DNA of 64,000 bases from Hellea sp. (lineage in GTDB: Bacteria > Pseudomonadota > Alphaproteobacteria > Caulobacterales > Maricaulaceae): the NCBI GenBank assembly GCA_013002305.1, contig JABDKG010000032.1:59549-123548 (forward strand). The letters run 5' to 3'. The translations under genes and the position numbers were made by a program. This document shows, in pieces, positions 55,037 to 64,000 of the stretch. The notes beneath the pieces were generated by a model that worked only from the letters and a program-made list of their open reading frames with translations, ran no database searches and was not told where the DNA came from. Numbering within the stretch: the first letter of the stretch is position 1; every line of letters starts with the position of its first letter.

Positions 55037-57732
55037 CGAACGATATTGAGAAAGCGCGCATTAATATGCTGCGGCATAATCTGCAGCGGCTTACAAAAAT
55101 GCTCACGCGCAAGGCAGAAGCTCTTGAGCAATCCGAACAAGTGTTTGTGCCGCCTCCTAAATCCGAAAAAGACGAAACGGTCGTTCAAACTGAAGTCGCG
55201 CCGACCCAAAAAAAAGGTAGAGCGGCGGTTGTCTGCTGGGATTTAGGCCATAATCCTGTCGGCCGGGCTATGGTCATATATGATTTGCTGGCCAAAGACT
55301 GGGACGTTGAACTAATCGGCCCGCTCTGGAGCCAATTTGGCGGAAAAATTTGGGGGCCTATTGCCCAGTCCGGACGCCGTGTCCGGACACTGGTTTGCGA
55401 CGATCTAACTGACTTTTATCCCGCGGCAATCGCTTTTGCCGAAACCAATGCCTATGATTTGGTTGTGGCCTGCAAACCCCGCGCGCCGTCACTGGCCCTT
55501 GCGGCGCTGATCAAGAAAAACAGCAATTGCCCGATGATTATGGACATTGATGATCTGGAATTATCCTTTGCCGATGAAGAAACGCCGATCGCTGAAAAAG
55601 ACTTTGCCTCCGTTCGAACAGAGGCGCTGAGACTTCCATATCAATCGACTGCTATTCGATATTGTGAAGGATTAACGGGTGAGGCCGATAGTCTTATTGT
55701 TTCAAACATAGCGCTTCGCGAGCGCTATGGCGGCCACATGATCCGGCATGCCCGGGACGAGAGAACCTTTGATCCATCGTTTTATGATCGGAATTTGGCG
55801 CGTAAGAAACTGGACCTCAAGCCCAGCGAATTCGCACTTATGTTTGTCGGGACACCGCGCCCGCACAAAGGTATTTACACGGTCGCGGCCGCTCTCGACG
55901 AAATGAACGATAAGCGCTTTGTACTCAACATTGTCGGCGACATTAATTACCCCGATATGCGAAAGAAGCTGGAAGGCTATTCTAATGCCCGCATCAACTT
56001 TTTCCCCGATTGTAGCTTTGCGGACTTGCCGCTTTATCTCATGGCGGCCGACGCCGTTCCGTTAATGCAGGACTGGGAAAGCCTAATCACGCAATATCAA
56101 ATTCCGGCAAAAATTTCTGATGCTACGGCTTTCGGCCTACCGGTTATCGCGACCGAAGTTCCCCCGCTCTACGATCTAGAGCAGCAAAATCTGATCACGG
56201 TCATTCATCCTGACTATCTTCCTGAAACTTTAAATGAACTTTACCAAGCGCGCAAAAGTAAATCTTACGGCGCCGAAAAACAGCGCATTCGCGCCGGGTT
56301 CGAAGATGAATTTGGTATGGGTATCAACCGGATTAGACTCGATAATGCCATTGCGAGAGCCATCAGAAACAACCAAGGCAGCTTGTCGCCCAAATTAGAA
56401 AAACTCCTTGATCATTTCCACCAGGCTTATTTGAATCTCAATCGGGACAAACCGGTGAAAGCAGCCGCCCCGAAAGCCGGTAAAACAGACATTGTGATGT
56501 TCTGGAAACAAAATGATAGCGGGTTATATGGGCGCCGTTCCGATATGATTATGAAACATCTGTTGGCGTCCAACAAAGTTGGCCGCATTTTACAATTCGA
56601 TGCGCCAATAAATCTTCAGGAACTGTCAAAGCTGATCGAAAAAAGCGATGGCCCCTTGGCGCCTACCGGGTTAACCGCCCGAAACGCCGTTAAGAATAAA
56701 TTAGGTCTCAATGATAGAAGTCGTCATTTTCTGCGGACCTTTATCTGGAGTGATATTTTTCGAAAATCATCCCTGATCGACGGCACATCAATGGATGTTT
56801 ATCCGGCCTATATTCAGGATCAAATGGAAGCTTTGGGATTTAATCCCGACAACACAATTGCCTGGGTCTGCCCGGTTGTTCACGACTTTCCACAAGTCCA
56901 GAAACGTATAAATTTCAGTGGGATCGTTTGCGATATAATTGACGACCAAAGAGCTTTTGACCTTACCCAGTCAGAGCGCCGCAGGGTTGAAAAAAACTAT
57001 GAAGACATACTGCCGTTAGCAGATCTTGTCATGACCAATTGCCAGCCCAATGTTGAAGCTTTCTCGCCTTTAACCGAAGAAATACATTTTGTTCCCAACG
57101 GCACTGAAATTCCCCCGGAGGGCTTGCCAATGCCGTCCGCCCTTGAAAATATCGCTCGCCCGATCGCGGGCTATGTCGGCAACCTTCAGGACCGGATTGA
57201 TTGGGACCTACTCGAGGAAGCGGCCGAGCATGTCCCGGACGTTTCATTTGTTATCGCGGGCGGCGGCGCAAATCCCGAAAATATTGAACGCTTAGATAAA
57301 CTCCCAAACGTCCATTTTATCGGGGTCGTCCCCTATGAGAAAGTCCAAGCCTATATCGCCCATTTCGATGTCTGTATCGTCCCGCACAAAGGTACGGACC
57401 TGACTCGGCGAATGAACCCGCTGAAAGTCTATAATTATTTTTCCGCCGCCAAGCCGATTGTGACGACCGAGGTTGAAAACATTGATGGCAATATGATCCC
57501 CTATATCCGGTTCGCCAAAAATGCCGGTGAGTTAGCGGTCTTTATCAAGGAAAGCCTTGAACATCCTATTGTGGTCAATGATCAATATAAGTCGATCTTG
57601 TCGGAGATTAGCTGGGAAAGCCGTATCGCGCACATTGCGTCAATTCTTGATGAGAAGTGGCCAACGATAAAAGAAAAACCAAAAAAGATGGGCGCTAAAA
57701 CCGCAGACAAAAAAGCTGGCAAGAAAGCCTAA
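55033..57732 (+). CDS. tandem GT4-type glycosyltransferase (two GT-B domains)
   Basis: A protein of about 899 residues with a short N-terminal coiled coil (about 1-35). The first GT-B unit (about 65-470) has LMFVGTPRPHKGIYTVAAAL and KISDATAFGLPVIATEV. The second (about 495-880) has AGYVGNLQDRIDWDLLEEAA, FVIAGGGANPENIERL, VHFIGVVPYEKV and NPLKVYNYFSAAKPIVTTEV. Both halves carry the nucleotide-sugar grip of GT4. The C-terminus is Lys-rich (KEKPKKMGAKTADKKAGKKA). The ATG at 55033 overlaps the upstream stop; the sulfotransferase gene follows 2 bases after the stop. It likely builds a glycan that is then sulfated. Confidence 0.88.
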   Translation: MTNDIEKARINMLRHNLQRLTKMLTRKAEALEQSEQVFVPPPKSEKDETVVQTEVAPTQKKGRAAVVCWDLGHNPVGRAMVIYDLLAKDWDVELIGPLWSQFGGKIWGPIAQSGRRVRTLVCDDLTDFYPAAIAFAETNAYDLVVACKPRAPSLALAALIKKNSNCPMIMDIDDLELSFADEETPIAEKDFASVRTEALRLPYQSTAIRYCEGLTGEADSLIVSNIALRERYGGHMIRHARDERTFDPSFYDRNLARKKLDLKPSEFALMFVGTPRPHKGIYTVAAALDEMNDKRFVLNIVGDINYPDMRKKLEGYSNARINFFPDCSFADLPLYLMAADAVPLMQDWESLITQYQIPAKISDATAFGLPVIATEVPPLYDLEQQNLITVIHPDYLPETLNELYQARKSKSYGAEKQRIRAGFEDEFGMGINRIRLDNAIARAIRNNQGSLSPKLEKLLDHFHQAYLNLNRDKPVKAAAPKAGKTDIVMFWKQNDSGLYGRRSDMIMKHLLASNKVGRILQFDAPINLQELSKLIEKSDGPLAPTGLTARNAVKNKLGLNDRSRHFLRTFIWSDIFRKSSLIDGTSMDVYPAYIQDQMEALGFNPDNTIAWVCPVVHDFPQVQKRINFSGIVCDIIDDQRAFDLTQSERRRVEKNYEDILPLADLVMTNCQPNVEAFSPLTEEIHFVPNGTEIPPEGLPMPSALENIARPIAGYVGNLQDRIDWDLLEEAAEHVPDVSFVIAGGGANPENIERLDKLPNVHFIGVVPYEKVQAYIAHFDVCIVPHKGTDLTRRMNPLKVYNYFSAAKPIVTTEVENIDGNMIPYIRFAKNAGELAVFIKESLEHPIVVNDQYKSILSEISWESRIAHIASILDEKWPTIKEKPKKMGAKTADKKAGKKA

Positions 57733-57734
57733 AC

Positions 57735-58484
57735 ATGCGCCGGGCTGTGTTTCACTTTCATCTGTTTAAAAATGCCGGATCATCCGTCGACCGGATATTG
57801 CGCGACAGTTTCCCGAATGCCTGGCAGGAAAAGGAATTCCGATTTACCAAAGATCATTGGCCTTACGAAGAAATTGAACAATGGATTGCTGAGACGAGCG
57901 ATATCAAAGCCTACTCATCCCACACGGCCCGGCTTCCTTTGCCCCGTGTAAAAAACGTCGAATTGTTCCCGGTCATATTTGTCCGCCATCCTTTAATTCG
58001 GCTATATTCGGCCTACCAATATGAGCGGGCGCAGGACGCCGAAACGCCCGGAGCCAAAAAGGCGAAAGAAACCGATTTTAAGGCCTATCTTGAATGGCGC
58101 TTCACGCGCCCGCGCGATGCCAGTGCCAAAAATTTCCAATCCAACCGGTTATCCCATTTGTTCAGGCCAGAGCGCGGTCATCTAATCGAAAAAAGAGATT
58201 TGGAAAGCGCAGCGCTCAAAGCAATTGAAACTTTGCCTTTCATCGGATTTGTCGAAAAATTTGAAGATTCGATGAAATCGCTCAAGCGAATTCTATCCCG
58301 AAAGGGACTAGACCTCACAGCAACATTAGCGCGGGAAAATGTAGGTACGAGTTCCAAAAAACCGACAGCAGAGCGGATTGCCGACATTCAAACCATGATC
58401 GGCGACGAGGTATATGAGCAATTTTGCGCATTTAACTCGGTTGATTTAAAACTCTATGATCGAGTTGCGTCCTGGTACGCTTAA
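57735..58484 (+). CDS. sulfotransferase family 2 protein (PAPS-dependent), paralogue of 42800-43552
   Basis: A 249-residue protein. HLFKNAGSSVDRIL (9-22) binds the 5'-phosphosulfate and FPVIFVRHPLIRLYSAYQYE (about 77-96) binds the 3'-phosphate. The two family members share GAKKAKETDFKAYLEWR-type segments, so they come from one duplication. It lies 2 bases after a tandem glycosyltransferase, repeating the order of the first module on the other strand. The acceptor sugar is unknown. Confidence 0.9.
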   Translation: MRRAVFHFHLFKNAGSSVDRILRDSFPNAWQEKEFRFTKDHWPYEEIEQWIAETSDIKAYSSHTARLPLPRVKNVELFPVIFVRHPLIRLYSAYQYERAQDAETPGAKKAKETDFKAYLEWRFTRPRDASAKNFQSNRLSHLFRPERGHLIEKRDLESAALKAIETLPFIGFVEKFEDSMKSLKRILSRKGLDLTATLARENVGTSSKKPTAERIADIQTMIGDEVYEQFCAFNSVDLKLYDRVASWYA

Positions 58485-58541
58485 CCAGCGCTGTCGGATT
58501 TGTAATTTGAATTCAGCGCTCCGCGCGCGTAAACGTATCCT

Positions 58542-59450
58542 ATGTTTGATCGCCGAACAGTTTTGGGCGGAATAGCCGGTACCGCAATATTGCCCGGGAT
58601 CATGGCCGAGGCGCTAGAGCCATTACCTTCCCCGTTCAGCTTAAAATCCGGCAAGCCCGTGCCCCCGATTGGAATGGGGACATGGATAACCTTCAGCGTT
58701 GATCCGGGCGGCCCGGAAATGCCGCAAAGACGCAAAGTGCTTGAAGCTTTTTACAAGGCCGGCGGCGGTATGATCGATAGCTCGCCAATGTATGGAAGAT
58801 CAGAAGATGTAATCGGAAAATTACGCTCTGAGAAATTGGAGCAAAGCCAACTATTCTCCGCAACCAAAATCTGGACGCCCGCAGCCCATCACGGCGAAAC
58901 GCAGCTCTCGGATTCGCATCGTCTGTGGCAAGAGCCGGTTTTGGATTTGGTCCATGTTCACAATCTGCTTGAATGGGAGACCCATTTAAAAATGCTGCGC
59001 ACGGCAAGAGACGCCGGCAAAGTGCGCTATATCGGCCTGACAACTTCTCACGGCCGACGTCATGACAAAATGGAAGAACTGATCAAAACCGAACCTATTG
59101 ATGCTGTCCAGTTCAGCTATAATATTCAAAACCGCGCCGCAGAAAACCGTCTCCTCCCGGCGTCAGCCGCAAAGGGTCTGGCGGTCATAATAAACCGCCC
59201 ATTTATGACCTCGCGCCTATTTGACCTTGTTGCCGGATATGACGTTCCGGCTTGGGCGGCCGAGGAACTCGGCACGCAAAGCTGGGCAGAATATTTCCTC
59301 AAATTTGTAATCTCTCATCCGGCGGTTACCTGCGCTATTCCGGCGACGCGTAATCCGGCCCATATGGCCGAGAATATGCGTGCCGGGACCGGCCAATTGC
59401 CGGATAGGCGTCAGCGGCTGAAAATGATCGCCAGCTTCGAGGCGCTTTAA
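58542..59450 (+). CDS. aldo/keto reductase with possible Tat signal
   Basis: A 302-residue protein. An RR-containing start (MFDRRTVLGGIAGTAILPGI) suggests Tat export. The TIM-barrel has GMIDSSPMYGRSEDVIG (catalytic Asp and Tyr), SATKIW (Lys) and LDLVHVHNLLEW (His), and CAIPATRNPAHMAENM near the end binds NADPH. Periplasmic NADPH enzymes are unusual, so the cofactor may be loaded before export. It overlaps the convergent sulfotransferase by four bases. The substrate is unknown. Confidence 0.87.
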   Translation: MFDRRTVLGGIAGTAILPGIMAEALEPLPSPFSLKSGKPVPPIGMGTWITFSVDPGGPEMPQRRKVLEAFYKAGGGMIDSSPMYGRSEDVIGKLRSEKLEQSQLFSATKIWTPAAHHGETQLSDSHRLWQEPVLDLVHVHNLLEWETHLKMLRTARDAGKVRYIGLTTSHGRRHDKMEELIKTEPIDAVQFSYNIQNRAAENRLLPASAAKGLAVIINRPFMTSRLFDLVAGYDVPAWAAEELGTQSWAEYFLKFVISHPAVTCAIPATRNPAHMAENMRAGTGQLPDRRQRLKMIASFEAL

Positions 59451-60250
59451 CACAGACTGGCAACCAGAAGATCATGATCGCGCCAATTGGATAGATCGCG
59501 ACCTGAAATATCTTCAACCCGCCTGATATGCGGCTCATACATTTCCAAAAGTTTCTTAATCTCATCGGGATCGGCCTTTGGGAGTTCAGCGCCGCCGGGC
59601 AGGCGTTTGATCAAATGTTCCTTGGTGTTGATCCGGTCGTTCAAATTAATCGCGGAGAAATACTCATCATCCGCATCCAGCTCCAGAAGGCGTAAAACCC
59701 AGCCCAGATAATCGCGCGGCGCGCGCTCCAGATCATCATATAGCACGACATGCATGCGCTCCCGCCCAAACAGGCTTTCAAAATGGTCCCAATGGCGGGC
59801 ATACATACCCAGATCAACAATACCCATGGAAGGCGGGCAATCCAGCATACCTTTACGATCAGGATTGCGACCCATGCACATATTATGATGCCAGCCCGAT
59901 ACAGCGCGGCTGACCGGATCACGCAGAGAGAAAATGAGCTGGGCGCCCGGGTCTAAAAAACGGTGCATTTCGGTCGCGACATCAAAATCCCCCGGCGGCT
60001 CGCAATAAGGCGAATTTTCGATACGCTTCCAAAAATAATGCGGCGTTGCCTCGCCGACATAGCGCTCGCTCCCCGCTGACCTGAAATGTGCCAGATACTC
60101 GTCCGCCGTGACCTCACCGATCCGGTTAAAATAGTTGAGCTCCTTAACCGCGGGCATAAAAATATCTGGATGCTGGCGCAGCTGAGCGTGCAGCCAGCTG
60201 GTTCCGCTTTTCTGCGCGCCGGCAATAATGAGATTGGGTTTTCGGCTCAT
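59447..60250 (-). CDS. sulfotransferase domain protein (heparan N-sulfotransferase-like)
   Basis: A 267-residue protein of a sulfotransferase type different from the two HLFKNAGSS proteins. LIIAGAQKSGTSWLHAQLRQ (8-27) is the PAPS 5'-binding loop, ERYVGEATPHYFW holds the catalytic-region Glu, and LIFSLRDPVSRAVSGWHHN is the 3'-phosphate motif. Family members sulfate glycans or lipids. It is on the reverse strand between the aldo/keto reductase gene and the rmlCBD genes. Confidence 0.88.
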   Translation of the reverse strand: MSRKPNLIIAGAQKSGTSWLHAQLRQHPDIFMPAVKELNYFNRIGEVTADEYLAHFRSAGSERYVGEATPHYFWKRIENSPYCEPPGDFDVATEMHRFLDPGAQLIFSLRDPVSRAVSGWHHNMCMGRNPDRKGMLDCPPSMGIVDLGMYARHWDHFESLFGRERMHVVLYDDLERAPRDYLGWVLRLLELDADDEYFSAINLNDRINTKEHLIKRLPGGAELPKADPDEIKKLLEMYEPHIRRVEDISGRDLSNWRDHDLLVASLC

Positions 60251-60366
60251 AGCTCAGCCATAGCGAAAATATGGTCTAAATCAATGTGAAGAATGGCCGT
60301 AATGTGATGTTGACTCAGGGGCCGCGATACCTAAAAAGCCATTAAATCTGGGGCAAAGGATTATTC

Positions 60367-60921
60367 ATGGAATTTGAGTCGACAAAATTAGGCGGCGTCT
60401 TTCTGGTCAAACCCCCGAGGTTTGGCGATGATCGCGGATTCTTTTCCGAAACCTTCCGGCACAATCTGTTTACCGAAAAGACAGGCGCAAATGTCCAGTT
60501 TGTGCAAGATAATTTTTCCTATTCCAAGCATCGCGGCACAGTGCGGGGCCTGCATTATCAAGCGCCGCCCTTTGCTCAGGGCAAGCTGGTACGCTGTTCG
60601 CGCGGCGAGATCATGGATGTGGCCGTCGATACACGGCCCGGATCTTCAACTTACGGACAGCATGTCGGCGCGAAATTAACAGCGGATAATGGCCATCAGC
60701 TCTGGGTGCCCGCTGGCTTTCTACACGGCTTTGCCACGCTCACCGATGATTGCGAAGTCGCCTATAAAGTGACCAATTATTACTCGAAAGAGTGCGACGG
60801 TAACGTCCTTTGGAATGACCCCGCACTTGGCATAGACTGGGGCATTACAGACGCCGAAGCCGTCCTCTCGGACAAAGATAAAGTCGCGCCGCTGCTGGCG
60901 GACTGGACGAACCCTTTTTAA
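60367..60921 (+). CDS. rmlC: dTDP-4-dehydrorhamnose 3,5-epimerase
   Basis: A 184-residue cupin-fold enzyme of normal length. [37 protein letters not shown] (catalytic His in LHYQ), [15 protein letters not shown] and [13 protein letters not shown] are standard. It acts after RmlB. It begins the rmlC-rmlB-rmlD block; rmlB follows by 11 bases. Confidence 0.97.
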   Translation: MEFESTKLGGVFLVKPPRFGDDRGFFSETFRHNLFTEKTGANVQFVQDNFSYSKHRGTVRGLHYQAPPFAQGKLVRCSRGEIMDVAVDTRPGSSTYGQHVGAKLTADNGHQLWVPAGFLHGFATLTDDCEVAYKVTNYYSKECDGNVLWNDPALGIDWGITDAEAVLSDKDKVAPLLADWTNPF

Positions 60922-60932
60922 GGATATTGAAG

Positions 60933-61982
60933 ATGAAAATTCTTGTTACAGGCGGCGCGGGATTTATCGGCTCAGCGGTTGTGCGTATGGCGATCGACCA
61001 GGGTCATGAAATTGTCAATCTCGACGTCTTGACCTATGCCGCCAATCTGAAAAATGTTGCCATGCTCGCGGATAATCCGCGCTACGCCTTCGAGCAGGTT
61101 GACATAAATGACGCCGCAGCGGTTAATGATGTGTTTGCAAAGCACAAGCCCGACGCCGTGATGCACCTTGCCGCCGAAAGTCACGTCGATCGCTCGATCG
61201 ACGGACCGGGCGCATTTATCCAGACCAATGTCATTGGCACTTTTAATATGCTGCAAGCCGCGCGCGGTCACTGGGACGGGCTGACAGGCGATGCCAAGGA
61301 CAATTTTCGCTTCCATCATGTCTCGACCGACGAAGTTTACGGCGATCTTCATCCCGGCGATCCGGCCTTTGAAGAAACCACGCCCTATGACCCGAGCTCG
61401 CCCTATTCTGCTTCCAAGGCAGCGTCCGATCATCTGGCCCGCGCTTGGCACCGGACTTACGGTTTCCCGATTGTCATCACGAATTGCTCAAATAATTACG
61501 GCCCTTATCAATTTCCGGAAAAGCTCATCCCGGTTGTCATTCTTAAGGCGCTGCACGAGCAGGACATTCCGGTTTACGGCACCGGCGAGAACATTCGCGA
61601 CTGGCTCTATGTTGATGATCATGCCGATGCGCTTTTGACGGTCCTGCAAAAAGGTGCAATCGGAGAGACTTATAATATTGGCGGCAATAATGAGCGCACA
61701 AATCTCGAACTTGTTAAAACCATTTGCGCCATCATGGATGAGCGCAAGCTGCACAGCACGCCGTGCGAGAGCCTGATCACCTATGTGACAGACCGCCCGG
61801 GCCATGATTATCGTTACGCCATCAATGCAACGAAGATTGAAAATGAACTGAGCTGGACACCGGCCATTTCATGGAATGAGGGTTTTGAGAAAACCATCGA
61901 CTGGTATCTTGATAATCGCGACTGGTGGACTCCGCTGATGAAAAAGAAAATCTTCGGCGAACGTCTCGGTACGCAGGCTTAA
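60933..61982 (+). CDS. rmlB: dTDP-glucose 4,6-dehydratase
   Basis: A protein of about 349 residues. [20 protein letters not shown] binds [34 protein letters not shown] and [17 protein letters not shown] hold the catalytic Thr-Asp-Glu and YxxxK residues, and [18 protein letters not shown] is the family signature. The ATG at 60933 is preferred to a TTG two codons earlier. It converts dTDP-glucose to the 4-keto-6-deoxy sugar. Confidence 0.97.
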   Translation: MKILVTGGAGFIGSAVVRMAIDQGHEIVNLDVLTYAANLKNVAMLADNPRYAFEQVDINDAAAVNDVFAKHKPDAVMHLAAESHVDRSIDGPGAFIQTNVIGTFNMLQAARGHWDGLTGDAKDNFRFHHVSTDEVYGDLHPGDPAFEETTPYDPSSPYSASKAASDHLARAWHRTYGFPIVITNCSNNYGPYQFPEKLIPVVILKALHEQDIPVYGTGENIRDWLYVDDHADALLTVLQKGAIGETYNIGGNNERTNLELVKTICAIMDERKLHSTPCESLITYVTDRPGHDYRYAINATKIENELSWTPAISWNEGFEKTIDWYLDNRDWWTPLMKKKIFGERLGTQA

Positions 61983-61989
61983 CCTATGA

Positions 61990-62112
61990 ACGCCCCCTCC
62001 GACTTCGGCCTATCCGCCTCAGCCACCTCCCCCGCTAAAGCGGTGGAGGGAGTTTTCCTCTCCACCCGGCTACGGGGGGAGATGCCAGAGCGAAGCGGCG
62101 GCAGAGGGGGGC
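61990..62112. repeat. intergenic palindromic repeat between rmlB and rmlD
   Basis: A GC-rich element built from inverted repeats: CCTCCCCCGCT/AGCGGTGGAGG at 62026-62049, CTCTCCACCCG/CGGGGGGAG at 62058-62081, and outer arms GCCCCCTCCGACTTCG (61992-62007) and CGAAGCGGCGGCAGAGGGGGGC (62091-62112). It resembles the highly repeated CCTCCCC.../...GGGGAGG extragenic elements common in alphaproteobacteria. Its GGGGGG end lies 5 bases before the rmlD TTG and may serve as ribosome site. Confidence 0.75.
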
Positions 62113-62116
62113 AATC

Positions 62117-63004
62117 TTGAAGCATATCATCGTCATAGGCAAAACCGGGCAGCTGGCCCGCGCGCTCGCCGCCCGCGCCAAAGCTCATAATGTTAAAATA
62201 AAATCCTATAGCCGGCGCGATTGCGATTTCTCGGCTCCGGATGATGTTATCGTTAAGTTTGCTTATGACATTCCGGAATGTGACGGGATAATAATTGCCG
62301 CCGCCTACACTCAGGTCGATAAAGCTGAAGACGAGCGCGACATCGCGTTTCGGGTCAATTCCGCCATGCCCCGAATTATCGCCGAAGTTTGTGCCAGCCG
62401 CGAAATTCCGCTAATCCATATTTCGACCGATTATGTCTTTCCCGGAGATGGTGATCGTCCTCTTTTGCCAAGCGATACGACCATCCCTATCAACACTTAT
62501 GGCGCCAGCAAACTGGCCGGCGAAAAGGCTGTTCTGTTCAGCGGCGCGCGCGCGGCGATCCTGCGCACCAGCTGGGTGTTTGACGGCACCGGCATAAACT
62601 TCATGACCACCATGCTCCGCCTTGCCAAAACCCGCGACACCTTAAACGTGGTTGCTGATCAAATCGGCCGCCCAACCTATGCCGGACATTTGGCCGATGC
62701 CAGCTTTGTTGCTCTAAACAAAATGATCGATGATCCGGACTTTGACGGCGGTATCTATCATGTCAGCGGTACAGGCCCTCCGATTAGCTGGGCCGACTTC
62801 GCCGACGCGATCTTTACCGTCGCCGTCGAGCAAATTCCGCATACGATGAAAGTTGGCCGAATACCGACATCAGATTACCCAACACCGGCTAAGCGCCCTT
62901 CTTATTCCGTCTTGGACACGACAGAATTTGAAACAACTTTCAATCACACGCTCCCTAACTGGCAAGACGGTTTGGCCGACGCCTATACGGAGGTTGAGGA
63001 ATAA
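62117..63004 (+). CDS. rmlD: dTDP-4-dehydrorhamnose reductase
   Basis: A 295-residue SDR. IVIGKTGQLARALAARA at the start, IHISTDYVFPGDG, TYGASKLAGEKAVL (catalytic Tyr and Lys) and LRTSWVFDGTGINFMTTML are standard RmlD motifs. It completes dTDP-L-rhamnose. The start is TTG; no ATG is near, and the ribosome site GAGGGGGG is the end of the intergenic repeat. The gap from rmlB is 134 bases, unlike the tight rmlC-rmlB spacing, in keeping with insertion of the repeat. Confidence 0.95.
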   Translation: MKHIIVIGKTGQLARALAARAKAHNVKIKSYSRRDCDFSAPDDVIVKFAYDIPECDGIIIAAAYTQVDKAEDERDIAFRVNSAMPRIIAEVCASREIPLIHISTDYVFPGDGDRPLLPSDTTIPINTYGASKLAGEKAVLFSGARAAILRTSWVFDGTGINFMTTMLRLAKTRDTLNVVADQIGRPTYAGHLADASFVALNKMIDDPDFDGGIYHVSGTGPPISWADFADAIFTVAVEQIPHTMKVGRIPTSDYPTPAKRPSYSVLDTTEFETTFNHTLPNWQDGLADAYTEVEE

Positions 63005-63021
63005 CCTTAACTGACCGCGCC

Positions 63022-64000
63022 ATGACGACTCCCCTTTCTATTTTGAAATCGACGTTTGGGTTTGATGCTTATCGGCCGGGCCAGGAAGGGGTGATTTCGG
63101 AAATAATGGCCGGGCGACATGTGCTGGCGGTGATGCCGACCGGGGCTGGGAAGTCCTTGTGTTATCAGGTTCCTGCGCTGTTAATGGACGGGTTGACGGT
63201 GGTCGTGTCGCCTTTGGTGGCGTTAATGGATAATCAGATCGCGGGGCTGCGGGCGAACGGAATTGCGGCCGCCTGTATTCATTCGGGCCAGCCCCGCGAC
63301 GTTAATGTTGAGCAGTGGAGACGTGTGGCGTCCGGAGATAGTAAGATCCTCTATCTCTCACCGGAGCGGCTCATGACGCCGCGGATGATTTCAGCAATGA
63401 CGAGCCTTTCGCCCGCTATGTTTGTCATCGACGAGGCGCATTGCGTGTCCAAATGGGGCCCGGCTTTTCGCCCGGAATATGCCCAGCTGACAGAGCTCCA
63501 ACACGGGTTTCCGGACGCGGTGATTGCCGCCTTTACGGCCACGGCGGATGGAGCAACGCGGGAGGATATTGCGCGCGCGCTGTTTGGCGGAAAAGGCGAG
63601 ATAATCGTTCAAGGCTTTGATCGTCCTAATCTGTCCCTTGCCGTCACGCCCAAGACCGATCGCAAGCTGCAACTCGCCCGTTTTATGGAAGACGTGCGTG
63701 GAACCTCCGGGATTGTATATGCTCTGTCACGTAAAAACTCCGAAGAATTTGCAGCCTATTTGCGCGCGGCCGGGCATAAGGCCCTGCCTTATCACGCAGG
63801 GCTCGACGCGGGCCTGCGCTACGACACGCAGGAACGGTTTATGGCCGAAGACGGTCTGGTGATCGTCGCAACAATTGCGTTCGGGATGGGGATCGACAAG
63901 CCGGATATCCGGTTTGTCTACCATACCAACCTGCCCGGTTCTCTCGAAGCTTACTATCAAGAGATCGGGCGCGCCGGACGAGACGGATCACCGGCTGCAA
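63022..64000 (+). CDS. recQ: ATP-dependent DNA helicase RecQ (partial, cut by window edge)
   Basis: An ATG at 63022 opens a frame to the window edge (326 codons seen). GFDAYRPGQEGVI is the RecQ Q-motif, VMPTGAGKSLCYQVPALL motif I, SPLVALMDNQ motif Ia, VIDEAHCVSKWG motif II, AAFTATADGATREDI motif III, IVYALSRKNSEEFAAYL motif IV and IGRAGRDG motif VI. The aromatic-rich loop reads SKWGPAFRPEY, where E. coli has SQWGHDFRPEY; the His that couples DNA binding to ATP hydrolysis is Pro. RecQ unwinds DNA in recombination repair. The RQC and HRDC domains are outside the window. Confidence 0.93.
   Translation, partial: MTTPLSILKSTFGFDAYRPGQEGVISEIMAGRHVLAVMPTGAGKSLCYQVPALLMDGLTVVVSPLVALMDNQIAGLRANGIAAACIHSGQPRDVNVEQWRRVASGDSKILYLSPERLMTPRMISAMTSLSPAMFVIDEAHCVSKWGPAFRPEYAQLTELQHGFPDAVIAAFTATADGATREDIARALFGGKGEIIVQGFDRPNLSLAVTPKTDRKLQLARFMEDVRGTSGIVYALSRKNSEEFAAYLRAAGHKALPYHAGLDAGLRYDTQERFMAEDGLVIVATIAFGMGIDKPDIRFVYHTNLPGSLEAYYQEIGRAGRDGSPAA

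Noticed and set aside
1..64000. CRISPR arrays, tRNA or rRNA genes, prophage or intact insertion sequences
   Set aside because: No regularly spaced repeats, cloverleaf-like segments, transposase or integrase motifs were noticed on reading; a tRNA scan was not possible.

Overview
The window looks like a chromosomal segment of an alphaproteobacterium, most likely a marine member of the Hyphomonadaceae/Robiginitomaculaceae group. The basis is gene content (split gcvPA/gcvPB, an ahcY-metK pair, fused cysNC, a cytochrome b561-YceI fusion, Hyphomonas-like glycosyltransferases), a moderate GC content near one half, and CtrA-type TTAACCAT boxes. The placement is inference from the sequence alone. No rRNA, tRNA, CRISPR array, integrase or intact insertion sequence was seen. 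Both ends cut genes: a chorismate mutase on the left and recQ on the right.

Layout. 0-8.8 kb: chorismate mutase, a methyltransferase, gloB, a PAS/EAL protein, and lipid-linked sugar/LPS genes (DPM1-like and rhamnosyltransferase-like GT2s, an ArnT-like GT39, an O-antigen ligase/polymerase). 8.8-12.5 kb: a reverse-strand run rimM, IscU-like, yidD, thrS. 12.5-21.9 kb: one-carbon metabolism, with metK, ahcY and the whole glycine cleavage system (gcvT-gcvH-gcvPA-cupin-gcvPB) behind a tandem glycine riboswitch with a recognisable promoter. 21.9-30 kb: a double-receiver protein, argS, ispH-rnhA-selO, lipoproteins and an SDR. 30-33 kb: sdhC-sdhD-sdhA without sdhB. 34.6-38.3 kb: three paralogous lipoprotein/beta-barrel genes. 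38.4-43.6 kb: polysaccharide ABC exporter, a large bifunctional glycosyltransferase and a sulfotransferase. 43.7-45.8 kb: a small accessory island with a nucleotidyltransferase-fold protein and an XRE/membrane-protein operon under twin palindromes. 45.8-49.8 kb: sulfate activation, cysD (with an unusual N-terminal HTH domain), cysNC and a DHH phosphoesterase. 50-54 kb: exbD, rpsU, DUF1287, an esterase, pyridoxal kinase and rmlA. 54.4-63 kb: a second glycosyltransferase/sulfotransferase module, a third sulfotransferase and rmlC-rmlB-rmlD.

The surface-polysaccharide theme joins most of the accessory genes. CysD/CysNC make PAPS, three sulfotransferases can place sulfate on sugars built by the large glycosyltransferases, the ABC pair can export them, RmlABCD supply dTDP-rhamnose, and the DHH protein may clear the by-product PAP. 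The most unusual items are the HTH-CysD fusion with two matching 16-bp palindromes in its promoter region, the XRE operon whose core promoter lies between two identical 20-bp palindromes, and SDH anchor subunits that lack both usual heme-ligating histidines.
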